NCBI RefSeq assembly: GCF_018413605.1
Contig: NZ_JAHCDN010000001.1
Coordinates: forward strand, 372,001 to 436,000
DNA: 64,000 nt
Reading direction: 5' to 3'
Source of the DNA: Variovorax sp. PCZ-1
Lineage (GTDB): Bacteria; Pseudomonadota; Gammaproteobacteria; Burkholderiales; Burkholderiaceae_C
Under the pieces are notes generated by a model. The model did not search any database and was not told where the DNA came from. It saw only the letters and a program-made list of their open reading frames with translations. Made by a program: the position numbers and the translations under genes. Positions 25,742 to 33,253 of this stretch are shown piece by piece; the stretch's first letter is position 1, and every line of letters starts with the position of its first letter.

Positions 25742-26536
25742 TCAGCTTTGTGTGATCAGCATGGCAGCGGCCATCACGACCATGCCCACATCTTCCACGA
25801 TAGTGACTGTGCTCATGGGCAGTTTGAAGATTGTTCCTAGGCAGGCACATTGGATGGTTTGTTTGCTTGTTACTGCACGGATCACGCCAATCGCAGAGAA
25901 GCCCATGATGATGAGTGTTGCCCAGTTTGTGAATTGGGGTGAAAAGTTGGCGAGATAAGCTAAACCAAGAGTCAGTTCCACGAACGGATAAAGATAGCCC
26001 CAACCCTGCCAGCGCGCAGCCAGCAGATCGTAGCCCGCATAGGCTTTGGCAAAGGCGGCAATATCGAGCAGTTTGAAGAAGGAAAACGTGAGGAAAAACC
26101 CCGCCATGAAGTAGCGCATGGTCTCGTGCACGCTGATGCTCGCCGCAGTGCTCATGCCGTGGCCGGTGTGTTGGCCGATTTGAATGAGCAGACTGCCTGC
26201 CAAGATGTAGGCAATGATCAAGAGCAGTGGGCGGTAGGTTTGCAAGAAACTTGTTTGTTGCTCAGTTACTATACTTTTAGTAGCGCTTTGCGCAGATTCT
26301 ATGACGCCAATATGCTGTTTTTGATCTAAATTCTCATCAAAAAGCAGCTCGTATTTGCCAGATGAGCGCACGGCAGCTTGAAGCTGCGGCAGCGGCGCAT
26401 GCGCATCCGTGAGCACGGCCTGCATCGGCGAGAGCGTCACCTGCACTTCACGCGCATGGACACTCAGCGCCTGCGAGACGCGGCGCACGCAGGCTTGACA
26501 GTGCAAGCCGGTAAGGAGGTATGTTGTGACGCTCAT
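25742..26536 (-). CDS. HMA domain fused to MauE/DoxX-like membrane domain
   Basis: A 264-residue fusion. Residues 1-68 form an HMA metal-binding domain (LLTGLHCQACVRRVSQAL, Cys13 and Cys16). Residues about 74-92 (IGVIESAQSATKSIV) are an E60-encoded linker. Residues about 100-264 are a four-helix MauE/DoxX-like domain with LLIIAYILAGSLLIQIG, FKLLDIAAFAKAYAGYDLLA and a CxC pair in TIQCACLGTIFKLP. I take the Met at 26536; it overlaps the stop of the CDF gene by 4 bp. MauE-like proteins act in disulfide or electron handling. Coupling of a metal-binding domain to one suggests a metal- or thiol-linked role at the inner membrane; this is inference. Confidence 0.82.
   Translation of the reverse strand: MSVTTYLLTGLHCQACVRRVSQALSVHAREVQVTLSPMQAVLTDAHAPLPQLQAAVRSSGKYELLFDENLDQKQHIGVIESAQSATKSIVTEQQTSFLQTYRPLLLIIAYILAGSLLIQIGQHTGHGMSTAASISVHETMRYFMAGFFLTFSFFKLLDIAAFAKAYAGYDLLAARWQGWGYLYPFVELTLGLAYLANFSPQFTNWATLIIMGFSAIGVIRAVTSKQTIQCACLGTIFKLPMSTVTIVEDVGMVVMAAAMLITQS
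26268..26324 (+). repeat. E60 element copy 13, forward, at a domain junction (antisense)
   Basis: TACTATACTTTTAGTAGCGC then TTTGCGCAGATTCTATGACG and CCAATATGCTGTTTTT. Encodes HIGVIESAQSATKSIVT between the HMA and MauE domains. Confidence 0.85.
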
Positions 26537-27150
26537 GTTGTGCCTCTGAGTTCCTTGCGAGCAGATTTGAAGACGGTGAATGCTGAGCTCATTGCCAGTA
26601 AGCCCATGATGATGGCGACTATGACATCTGGCCAAGCGCTGGCTGTGCCGAATACGCCGAAGGCGGCTAGGATCACGGCGATATTCGAGAGTGCATCGTT
26701 ACGTGAGCAGAGCCAAACGGACTGCATATTGGCATCGCCATTGCGGTAAGCGTAGAGCATTGCGGCCACCCCAACATTCACAAAAAGCGCTATGAAGCCG
26801 ACCACACCCATCGTGATGGCTTCTGGAGGCACGCCTGCTCTGGCAGACCATGCCGCCTTGCCTAAAACGAAGAGCCCAAAGCCCAGCATGCACGCGGCTT
26901 TGAAAAGAGCTGCCTTTGCGCGCACGGCCAAGGCCATGGAGAGCACCGCAAGCGATACCGCATAGTTCGCCGCATCACCAAAAAAGTCAATCGCATCGGC
27001 CAGCAGCGAAACTGAGCCCGAAGCAATGCCTGCAGCGAGTTCAACACCAAACATCAGTGCGTTGAGAATGAGCGCGATCCAGAGAACGCGGCGATAGCGC
27101 GGGTCAGCGTTATCGCTGGGAGCGGCGTGGGAATGGCAGTGTGCGGACAT
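26533..27150 (-). CDS. Cation diffusion facilitator family transporter (short form)
   Basis: A 205-residue inner-membrane protein of the CDF/Co-Zn-Cd efflux family. It begins with a His-containing N-terminus (MSAHCHSHAAPSD) and has about six helices; the metal-site motifs are LADAIDFFGDAANYAVSL (helix 2) and SRNDALSNIAVILAAF (helix 5). The usual cytoplasmic C-terminal domain of about 90 residues is missing, as in some short CDF proteins. It is the first gene of the metal operon, directly behind a MerR-type promoter, so it is probably induced by the metal it exports (Zn, Cd, Co or Pb). Confidence 0.87.
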   Translation of the reverse strand: MSAHCHSHAAPSDNADPRYRRVLWIALILNALMFGVELAAGIASGSVSLLADAIDFFGDAANYAVSLAVLSMALAVRAKAALFKAACMLGFGLFVLGKAAWSARAGVPPEAITMGVVGFIALFVNVGVAAMLYAYRNGDANMQSVWLCSRNDALSNIAVILAAFGVFGTASAWPDVIVAIIMGLLAMSSAFTVFKSARKELRGTT

Positions 27151-27181
27151 ATTTGAGGAGATTTTTTGAGAGAATGCCTGA

Positions 27182-27212
27182 ATTAGAAACCTTCAAGTCA
27201 CTTCAAGGTCAA
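27182..27212 (-). promoter_or_regulatory. MerR-type promoter and operator of the metal operon
   Basis: On the minus strand TTGACC (27207-27212) and TCTAAT (27182-27187) are separated by 19 bp, the over-long spacer typical of MerR-activated promoters. The spacer holds a 21-bp dyad (27189-27209), ACCTT-c-AAGT-c-ACTT-c-AAGGT on the plus strand. It faces the CDF gene, whose start is about 32 bp downstream, and lies just before the divergent regulator gene. Confidence 0.88.
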
Positions 27213-27215
27213 GCC

Positions 27216-27698
27216 ATGCCTGTGATTCAACCCCAAAACTCATCTGGTTATTTGATAGGCCAAGCCGCCAAGCTTAGCGGCGTGAGCAGCGCCAATATTC
27301 GCTTTTATCAAAAAGAAAAGCTCATTCGCCGGCAAGAAATCAGCGCAAACAGCTATTCTTTTTATAGCGATGAAGATGTCCACCAGCTGCGCTTCATTCG
27401 TCAGCTGCGCAGCTTGGACATGACGCTGGATGAGGTGCGCACCCTGCTTGGCTTGGATTTGCGCAAGAAGCGAGATTGCCAAACGGCGCGTGAAACGCTG
27501 GATGATCATATTGGCCATGTGCGCGACCGCTTGAAGGAGCTCAAAGCGCTGGAGAAGAATTTGATGGATTTACGCAGCCGCTGTGATGGCGATGATGATC
27601 ATTGCCACTTGATTGAGGCGCTGCATGCGCAGGCAGATTCGTCAATGACTTCGCCAGTGGCTGCGCGCAAGGCGGGCAAACGGCATCAAGCGCTTTGA
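27216..27698 (+). CDS. MerR-family heavy-metal regulator (CadR/PbrR type)
   Basis: A 160-residue metal-sensing activator. The winged helix-turn-helix is at residues 11-60 (YLIGQAAKLSGVSSANIRFYQKEKLI), followed by the dimerisation helix. Cys88, Cys123 and Cys130 have the same spacing (35, 7) as the Cd/Pb/Zn ligands Cys77, Cys112 and Cys119 of CadR/PbrR. It should activate the divergent CDF operon through the MerR promoter at 27182-27212. I chose ATG 27216, with AAGGTC before it, because longer frames would run through the operator. The wing (RRQEISANSYSFYSD) is encoded by E60-like DNA, yet the length of the domain is normal. The 3' end overlaps the next gene on the other strand by 13 bp. Confidence 0.9.
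   Translation: MPVIQPQNSSGYLIGQAAKLSGVSSANIRFYQKEKLIRRQEISANSYSFYSDEDVHQLRFIRQLRSLDMTLDEVRTLLGLDLRKKRDCQTARETLDDHIGHVRDRLKELKALEKNLMDLRSRCDGDDDHCHLIEALHAQADSSMTSPVAARKAGKRHQAL
27316..27367 (-). repeat. E60 element copy 14, reverse, in the MerR wing
   Basis: AAAAGCTCATTCGCCGGCAA then GAAATCAGCGCAAACAGC and TATTCTTTTTATAGC. About 31 of 41 core positions match the family consensus without gaps. Confidence 0.65.
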
Positions 27699-27988
27699 GA
27701 GGTAGAAGTATTTAGCGTGGCTTGCGCCTTGTTGACCCAAACTGCCAAGCTATCGAGCAAATCACGTTGGCTGAAAGAGCAGCTCTCCTCAGTGAAGAGC
27801 GCACCGGATTCGAGGCGATCCAGGATATCGTTCAAGACAAGGCTGTATTTCTCAGGCAGAGCAGTCAGCAGGGCTTGGCTTACGCGCGCTGTGTGCACGA
27901 GATCAGCTGTGCGCAGTTGATCGGCTTGTACTTGTAGGAGTTGCTCACTGAGAGTCTTCAGTTCTTGAGCAGCGGATAAATTACTCAT
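27686..27988 (-). CDS. Hypothetical 100-residue protein after an ABC permease
   Basis: Not recognised. A 100-residue soluble, Leu-rich helical protein (MSNLSAAQELKTLSEQLLQVQADQL..., DILDRLESGALFTEE...). It begins 1 bp after the stop of the amino-acid ABC permease (TGAgATG), so it is translated from the same message. Its 3' end overlaps the merR-type gene by 13 bp tail to tail. In comparable operons this place is taken by the ABC ATPase, to which this protein shows no similarity (no Walker motifs). Confidence 0.6.
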   Translation of the reverse strand: MSNLSAAQELKTLSEQLLQVQADQLRTADLVHTARVSQALLTALPEKYSLVLNDILDRLESGALFTEESCSFSQRDLLDSLAVWVNKAQATLNTSTSQSA

Positions 27989-27989
27989 C

Positions 27990-28715
27990 TCATCGGCCTT
28001 TCATTTCAGCAGGTGTTTCCAGCCGGCGCGCCAGAAGCGTCAAGATGCCAGTGAGGATCAGATACATCAGCGAAATCGCCAGATAGGGCTCCCAGTAGCG
28101 TGAATACGCGCCAGCAACCGTTCTTGCAGCCATGGCCAGCTCAGCCAAGCCAATGGCCGAGACGAGGGAGGAGTCTTTCAGCAAGGTAATCGCTTCATTC
28201 ACCAGTGGCGGCACCATGCGGCGCAGCGCCTGCGGCAAGACCACGAGGCGCATGCTTTGTTGCTCATTCATGCCCAAGCTTTGCGCTGCTTGCACCTGCC
28301 CGCGCGCAATCGACTGGATGCCCGCGCGCACGATCTCGCTGATGTATGCACCTGCATTGAGTGTGAGCGCGACCACGCCCGAGAGGAAGGCGCCATAGTT
28401 TTGCCGCAGCTCGCGCGCAGCATCACCGGTGAGCAAGAGACCATCGCTCGGATGAATCAGCATGGGCATGAAGGCGAAATGCACAAGCAGGATTTGCACG
28501 AAGAGTGGTGTGCCGCGAAAGAAACCTACATAAGCCATGCAGAGCCAGCGCACCAGTTTCTTCCAGCCGCTCTGTTGCTGCGCGGTGACGAGGCCAATGA
28601 ACAGACCCATTAGAAGACCGAGCACCAAGGCAATGACGGTGAGTTGCACCGTCATGACGGTACCTTTCACAAACAGGCTGGCGTAGGGGGCAAGTATTTC
28701 CCAGCGTAGATCCAT
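27990..28715 (-). CDS. Amino-acid ABC transporter permease (HisM/GlnP type)
   Basis: A 241-residue inner-membrane permease of a polar amino-acid importer. The family EAA loop is complete (EIVRAGIQSIARGQVQAAQSLGMNEQQSMRLVVLPQALRRMVPPLVNEAITLLKDSSL), with GFFRGTPLFVQILLVHFA before it and about five helices. The true start is MDLRWEILAPYASLF at 28715; the frame upstream covers the hairpin. It follows the substrate-binding protein gene. No ABC ATPase gene is adjacent, so the ATPase must come from elsewhere. Confidence 0.92.
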   Translation of the reverse strand: MDLRWEILAPYASLFVKGTVMTVQLTVIALVLGLLMGLFIGLVTAQQQSGWKKLVRWLCMAYVGFFRGTPLFVQILLVHFAFMPMLIHPSDGLLLTGDAARELRQNYGAFLSGVVALTLNAGAYISEIVRAGIQSIARGQVQAAQSLGMNEQQSMRLVVLPQALRRMVPPLVNEAITLLKDSSLVSAIGLAELAMAARTVAGAYSRYWEPYLAISLMYLILTGILTLLARRLETPAEMKGR

Positions 28716-28745
28716 GGTGCAGGTCTCTTGGTTTCTAGAAAAGCG

Positions 28746-28778
28746 AAAGGCGTGCCCACCTGCGGTGAACACGCCTTT
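28746..28778 (-). terminator. Intercistronic hairpin between binding protein and permease
   Basis: Nine-base arms AAAGGCGTG and CACGCCTTT around a 15-base loop; on the minus strand the stem is followed by CGCTTTTC. Such attenuating hairpins raise binding protein over permease output. Confidence 0.55.
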
Positions 28779-28794
28779 GAATGGTAACTGCAGT

Positions 28795-29676
28795 TTACTT
28801 GGAGGCAGCCGGCGCGGGGGCGGAAGCTGCTGGAGCTGCTGCTGCGGCTGGTTTAGCACCGAAGTATTTGGCCATGATGGTGTCGTAGCTGCCATCAGCC
28901 TTGATTGCATCAATGCCGGTGTTGATCTTGGCGAGCAACTCAGCATTGCCCTTCTTCACCGCAAAGCCATATTGCTCTGCCACAAAGCTTGCATCACTCA
29001 CGGATTTGAATTTGGCATTCGGATTGTTGGCGATGTAGTGTTGCACCACACCGTTATCCGCCACCACGGCGCTTACGCCGCCTGCGGTGAGCTCTTGCAG
29101 AGCCAATGGGGTGGATTCAAAGCGCTTGATGTTGGCACTGGTTTTGCCGAGCAGCTTTTGTACCACTTCGTCGCCTGTGGTGCCCGTTTGCACGCCGACT
29201 TTGAGTTTCTTCAGGTCGTCAAACTTGGCGACTTTGGAATCTTCTTTGACAGCGATGAGTTGCACGGCGTCAAAGTAAGGCTTGGAGAAATCCATGGTCT
29301 GCTTGCGCTCATCGGTGATGGTGACGCTGCTTGCCACAATGTCGCGTTCACCGGAATCGAGCGTCTTGAAGATGCCTTCCCAAGGTGTGTTGACGAATTT
29401 CACTTCAAAGCCGCCTTTAGCTGCGGCAGCTTTGAGCAGATCAACCGTCAAACCTTCGACTTCATTGCTGGCCGACATTTTTTCAAACGGTGCGTAGGCG
29501 GCATCTGTGCCCACGGTATAGACCTTGACGGGAGCTGGTGAGGGCGCAGCGGCTGGGGCCGCAGCTGCAGCTGGCGCTGGGGGAGGGGTTTCTTTCTTGC
29601 CGCAGGCGACCAAGGCCAAGGCGGAGAAGGTGGCGGCTAAGAGCGCGCGGCGCTGGGAGGTGATTTGATGGAACAT
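28795..29676 (-). CDS. Amino-acid ABC transporter substrate-binding lipoprotein
   Basis: A 293-residue family 3 solute-binding protein. MFHQITSQRRALLAATFSALALVACGKK contains a lipobox (LVAC|G), so it is anchored to the membrane. A Pro/Ala-rich linker leads to the domain beginning YTVGTDAAYAPFEKM, with TVDLLKAAAAKGGFEVKFVNTPWEGIF and the DIVASSVTITDERKQTMDFSKPYFDAVQLI signature of SBP_bac_3. A second Ala/Pro tail ends the protein. AAAGGGA 7 bp upstream supports this start. Ligand: a polar or basic amino acid, not determined. Confidence 0.92.
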   Translation of the reverse strand: MFHQITSQRRALLAATFSALALVACGKKETPPPAPAAAAAPAAAPSPAPVKVYTVGTDAAYAPFEKMSASNEVEGLTVDLLKAAAAKGGFEVKFVNTPWEGIFKTLDSGERDIVASSVTITDERKQTMDFSKPYFDAVQLIAVKEDSKVAKFDDLKKLKVGVQTGTTGDEVVQKLLGKTSANIKRFESTPLALQELTAGGVSAVVADNGVVQHYIANNPNAKFKSVSDASFVAEQYGFAVKKGNAELLAKINTGIDAIKADGSYDTIMAKYFGAKPAAAAAPAASAPAPAASK

Positions 29677-29716
29677 GAGTTTCCCTTTCTGTGGAAAACC
29701 CAAGATTGTCCTAGAT

Positions 29717-30718
29717 TTAACGTAAGCTGATACCGCGCTGCTTGATAAGTGCTTGTGCTCTATCGGGGTAATCCGTGATCAGGCCATCCACGCCTGCATC
29801 GATCACGGCATTCATCTCGGCTTCGGTATTGGTTGTCCATGGCAGAACTTGCAGGCCGAGGCTCTGCGCTTTCTTCACCAAAGCAGGTGTGATATCAGCA
29901 AAGTAGGGCGACCAGATATCGCAGCCTGCGGCTTTGACCATGCTGGGCACATCTGGGTGATCAGCCGCGCTCACGGAGCCTGTCCAGCGCGGCGCTTTGT
30001 CTGCGCCGAGGATGAGGTTGCCCCAGGGCTGCTGAGCAGTCAGGCAGGATGTTTGAACCTGTTTGGTGTGCCCTTTTTGCAGCTCTTGGATAATTTGCAG
30101 CGTGCGCCAATCAAAGCTTTGAATCGTGGTGCGGCTCACAACGCCATGCTCGCGAACGAGATTAAGCAGTTTGCGTGCGAAAACTGCAGCGCTTACGGTG
30201 TCATTGTGTTTTTCGGGCGAAATCTTGGTCTCGATGTTGAAGCGCATCTTCTTTGCGCCGAGCGCTTCCACGCGTTTGAAGAGCGTAGAAAGCGCTGGCA
30301 TGCGCGTGCCATCGATGGGTTGCTGATCTGGGAAGCGCTTGGCGTATGCGCTGTCGGGGTTGATGCGGCCTACGTCATAGGTTTTGAGCTCAGCGAGTGT
30401 GAGGCGGTTGACCAAAACTGGCGTGCTGAGATAAGCGCCGCTGGCATCGCGCGTGATCTCAGGATTCAGAGCGCGGTCATGGCTGATGACAATGCTGCCA
30501 TCTTTGCTCACGCCCACATCCAGCTCCAAGGTCGTCACACCCAGCTCAATGGCTTTTTCAAACGCGGGCAGCGTGTTTTCAGGCAAAAGCCCACGCGCGC
30601 CGCGATGGCCTTGGAGATCGAAAGCTTTGGTTTGGGCAGTTGCAGTGTTCATACCCCAAATTATGAGGCAGATTAGAAGAGAAAACAGCCTTTTCCCGGC
30701 ATAGAATCTGCGCAACAT
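29717..30718 (-). CDS. glpQ: Periplasmic glycerophosphodiester phosphodiesterase
   Basis: Hydrolyses glycerophosphodiesters to sn-glycerol-3-phosphate and an alcohol. The 333-residue product has the GDPD TIM-barrel blocks: FDLQGHRGARGLLPENTLPAF (catalytic His and Glu), TTLELDVGVSKDGSIVISHD (metal Glu/Asp and second His), and FNIETKI. A signal peptide (residues 1-28: RRFYAGKRLFSLLICLIIWGMNTATA) supports export. I keep the ATG at 30718 because the only later candidate (30652) would remove the leader. That start codon and the basic n-region MLRRFYAGKRLF lie inside an E60 repeat; no good ribosome-binding site is visible. Symbol by similarity; UgpQ-like cytosolic forms lack a leader. Confidence 0.85.
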   Translation of the reverse strand: MLRRFYAGKRLFSLLICLIIWGMNTATAQTKAFDLQGHRGARGLLPENTLPAFEKAIELGVTTLELDVGVSKDGSIVISHDRALNPEITRDASGAYLSTPVLVNRLTLAELKTYDVGRINPDSAYAKRFPDQQPIDGTRMPALSTLFKRVEALGAKKMRFNIETKISPEKHNDTVSAAVFARKLLNLVREHGVVSRTTIQSFDWRTLQIIQELQKGHTKQVQTSCLTAQQPWGNLILGADKAPRWTGSVSAADHPDVPSMVKAAGCDIWSPYFADITPALVKKAQSLGLQVLPWTTNTEAEMNAVIDAGVDGLITDYPDRAQALIKQRGISLR

Positions 30719-30732
30719 GCTATGAAATTAGG
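30681..30732 (-). repeat. E60 element copy 15, reverse, spans a start codon
   Basis: GAAAACAGCCTTTTCCCGGC then ATAGAATCTGCGCAACATGC and TATGAAATTAGG. The gene's ATG sits in ...GCATGTTGCGCAG of the repeat, and it encodes MLRRFYAGKRLFS. Confidence 0.85.
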
Positions 30733-30881
30733 AGTTTGTGGAAGAACCGTGGATTCCCGCATCATAGCAACGAGTCTGGTAATAAATTGTTTGTGTTTGG
30801 GGCAGTTGCATCAATGAGAGAGCGCATAATTGACCGCTGCCGCTAGGGCGGCATCTCGTGATTTATATCTTGACTGCTCCC

Positions 30882-32207
30882 ATGCTGACAGCATCTAGCG
30901 TTTTACCTCCCCAGGACGCGCAACGCGTTCTTCTTCACAACGAAATCCACGCCCGCCCGCAAGCGCGTATCCGCCTACCTGCTTTGGTGGTGTATGTTGC
31001 GGTCGCCAACGAAGGCGTGAGCCGCGAGGAAGAATGCGCGCATCTCCGGCAATTGCCGGGGCAGCAAGATCTTCAGATCGAGCAACTGAGTGACAATTTT
31101 TTGCGTCTGCGACTCGATGGCTACACCCTGAAATGGGAGCGGCACACGGAATTCACGCGTTATTCTTTGGTGCAAACCTTGCCCGAGCATGCACTCTTGG
31201 GAGCGAAGGAGCCTGATCTTTTGTCAGGCCTTGTTTTGCCATCGCAGTGGCTCAGCAGCATTCCTGGGCGCACGATTGCCGCCATCAAGCTTGCGATGCT
31301 CCGAGGTGACTTGAGCGATACACCCAGCACTATGGCCTCGGCGCGCGCTTGGTTGGGGGAGCATCAGCAGACCTTAGCTTCTCGCTTGGGCAATTTTGGC
31401 GATGGCATTGTATTGAGCGACTTTGCCATACGCCCCTGCGGCTTCGAACGCATGCTGGTGGTTTGCTCTGAAGCAACAACGGAAATGCGCGTTGGGCGGA
31501 TATCCCAGCGTCTGCTCGAGATGGAAACCTATCGCCTTATGGCCTTGCGCGGCCTGCCCGCTGCCAAACTGCTGGCGCCGATGCTCGCACAAGCCGAGAG
31601 AGCGCTGGCAGACATCACGGCGCAGTTGGAGAATAAGTCCGTCTCGGATGAAGCCTTGCTCGATACCCTGATCGCGCTGGCTGCGCGTGTTGAACGAGCG
31701 ACAGCAGAAAACACTTACCGGTTCGCAGCGACCCGTGCTTACGACAGTTTGGTGCATCAACGGATTGCGGAGCTGCGGGAGGCGGCTATTCCCGGCATGC
31801 AGGTGATCGGTGAGTTTTTGCAGCGGCGTTTATCGCCAGCCATGGCCACGGTTGCAGCCTGTGCGCAGCGCTTGGAATCGCTCTCAGAGCGCGTGGCGCG
31901 TACCAGTGCTTTGCTGCGCACCCGCGTAGATATTGCCGCTGAGGTACACAATCAAAAATTGCTTGAGAAATTGACCCGAGGTCAAGAAATGCAGCTGCGC
32001 TTGCAGACCACGGTGGAGGGTCTATCGATAGCCGCCATTTCCTACTATGTCATCAGTTTGCTGCTGTATGGCGGAAAAGCATTGAAAAGCGCTGGCATCC
32101 AGATGAATCCTGAGGCGGCAGTCGGCGCGCTGATCTTGCCCGTCTTGTGGATAGTCTGGAAAGCGTCCAGACGCATCCACAAGGATTTGCATCAAAGCTT
32201 GGAATGA
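30882..32207 (+). CDS. DUF3422 family membrane-anchored protein
   Basis: A 441-residue protein of the DUF3422 family. The N-terminal signature LHNEIHARPQARIRLPALVVYVA is followed by an HTEFTRYSL block, a middle coiled-coil region (about 225-380, many Leu/Ala/Glu/Arg heptads, for example RTSALLRTRVDIAAEVHNQKLLEKL), and two C-terminal hydrophobic helices (VEGLSIAAISYYVISLLLYGGKAL, AAVGALILPVLWIVW). The family's function is unknown. The start could also be the GTG at 30858, eight codons earlier; neither has a strong ribosome-binding site. Divergent from the glpQ-like gene. Confidence 0.85.
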   Translation: MLTASSVLPPQDAQRVLLHNEIHARPQARIRLPALVVYVAVANEGVSREEECAHLRQLPGQQDLQIEQLSDNFLRLRLDGYTLKWERHTEFTRYSLVQTLPEHALLGAKEPDLLSGLVLPSQWLSSIPGRTIAAIKLAMLRGDLSDTPSTMASARAWLGEHQQTLASRLGNFGDGIVLSDFAIRPCGFERMLVVCSEATTEMRVGRISQRLLEMETYRLMALRGLPAAKLLAPMLAQAERALADITAQLENKSVSDEALLDTLIALAARVERATAENTYRFAATRAYDSLVHQRIAELREAAIPGMQVIGEFLQRRLSPAMATVAACAQRLESLSERVARTSALLRTRVDIAAEVHNQKLLEKLTRGQEMQLRLQTTVEGLSIAAISYYVISLLLYGGKALKSAGIQMNPEAAVGALILPVLWIVWKASRRIHKDLHQSLE

Positions 32208-32240
32208 GAATACGCGCGGCACTGCTGCGCGATAAATACT

Positions 32241-33230
32241 TCAGTCCAACTTAGCGCCAGACTTCTGCACAGCCGCTGCCCATTTGGGAAGCTCTGCATT
32301 GATGAACTTGGCAAAATCATCAGCACCCAAGTAGGCCGGGTCAGCACCTTGGCTGATCATGCGTTCGCGGATATCAGGCATGGCCAGCACTTGTTTGAAG
32401 GCGTCAGACAGTTTGTCCACCACCGGCTTAGGTGTTCCCGCAGGGGCGAGGAAGCCATAGAAGCCCACGACATTGAAATCGCCTTTCACGGCTTTGGTTT
32501 CGTTCACGGTCGGGATATCGGGCAAGGCGCGATTGCGCTCACTGCTGGTCACTGCCAGGGCTTTGACCTTGCCTTGCTTGTGATACTGAGCAGCTTGCGG
32601 AATGCTCTCAGCCATGAACTGGACTTGGCCGCCCATCAAATCAGTGAATGCTGGCGCGCTGCCACGATAAGGAATGTGAACCATGAACAAACCTGTTTGA
32701 GATTTGAACATTTCTGGCACGAGATGGCTGATGCCGCCATTGCCCGCTGAGCCGTAGTTCACCTTGCCGGGATTGGCTTTGGCATAGCTCATGAACTCTT
32801 GCAGCGTGTTGGCTTTGACATTGGGGTTGACGAGCAGCGCCAGCGGTTGCATGGCGGTGCGCGCAATCGGCACGAAATCGCGCGTGGTTTGATAGGGCAG
32901 CTTGGAATACAGGCCGGGGTTGATGACCATCACGCCGGTGTTGGCCAGCATGATGGTGTAGCCGTCGGGCGCGGCTTTTTGCACATCTTGCGCACCCACA
33001 ATGCCGCCCGCGCCTGCTTTGTAATCCACGATGATTTGCTGGCCAAGCACAGCTTGTAATTTGTCGGTGAGCAAGCGTGCATGCTGATCGAGCGGGCCGC
33101 CAGCGGGGAAGCCGATCACGAGGCGGATGGGTTTGTTGGGGTAAGCATTTTGAGCGAAGGTGCTGGGCAACAAGCCGCCTGTCACCAAGGCAGCAGAGAT
33201 CAAGGTTTTGAGGACGGTACGGGTTTTCAT
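32241..33230 (-). CDS. Tripartite tricarboxylate transporter receptor (Bug family)
   Basis: Periplasmic binding protein of the Bug/TctC family (329 residues), strongly expanded in Burkholderiales. A signal peptide (MKTRTVLKTLISAALVTGGLLPSTFAQ) precedes the family start YPNKPIRLVIGFPAGGPLDQHARLLTDKL, then IVDYKAGAGGIVGAQDVQKAAPDGYTIML and the conserved PDIPTVNE box. The ligand, usually a carboxylate or aromatic acid, is unknown; no TctA/TctB membrane genes are near. It is divergent from the acyl-CoA ligase gene with only 23 bp between starts, so both may share a control region and substrate. Confidence 0.92.
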   Translation of the reverse strand: MKTRTVLKTLISAALVTGGLLPSTFAQNAYPNKPIRLVIGFPAGGPLDQHARLLTDKLQAVLGQQIIVDYKAGAGGIVGAQDVQKAAPDGYTIMLANTGVMVINPGLYSKLPYQTTRDFVPIARTAMQPLALLVNPNVKANTLQEFMSYAKANPGKVNYGSAGNGGISHLVPEMFKSQTGLFMVHIPYRGSAPAFTDLMGGQVQFMAESIPQAAQYHKQGKVKALAVTSSERNRALPDIPTVNETKAVKGDFNVVGFYGFLAPAGTPKPVVDKLSDAFKQVLAMPDIRERMISQGADPAYLGADDFAKFINAELPKWAAAVQKSGAKLD

Positions 33231-33253
33231 GACGATATGAATGAGCAGAAAAC

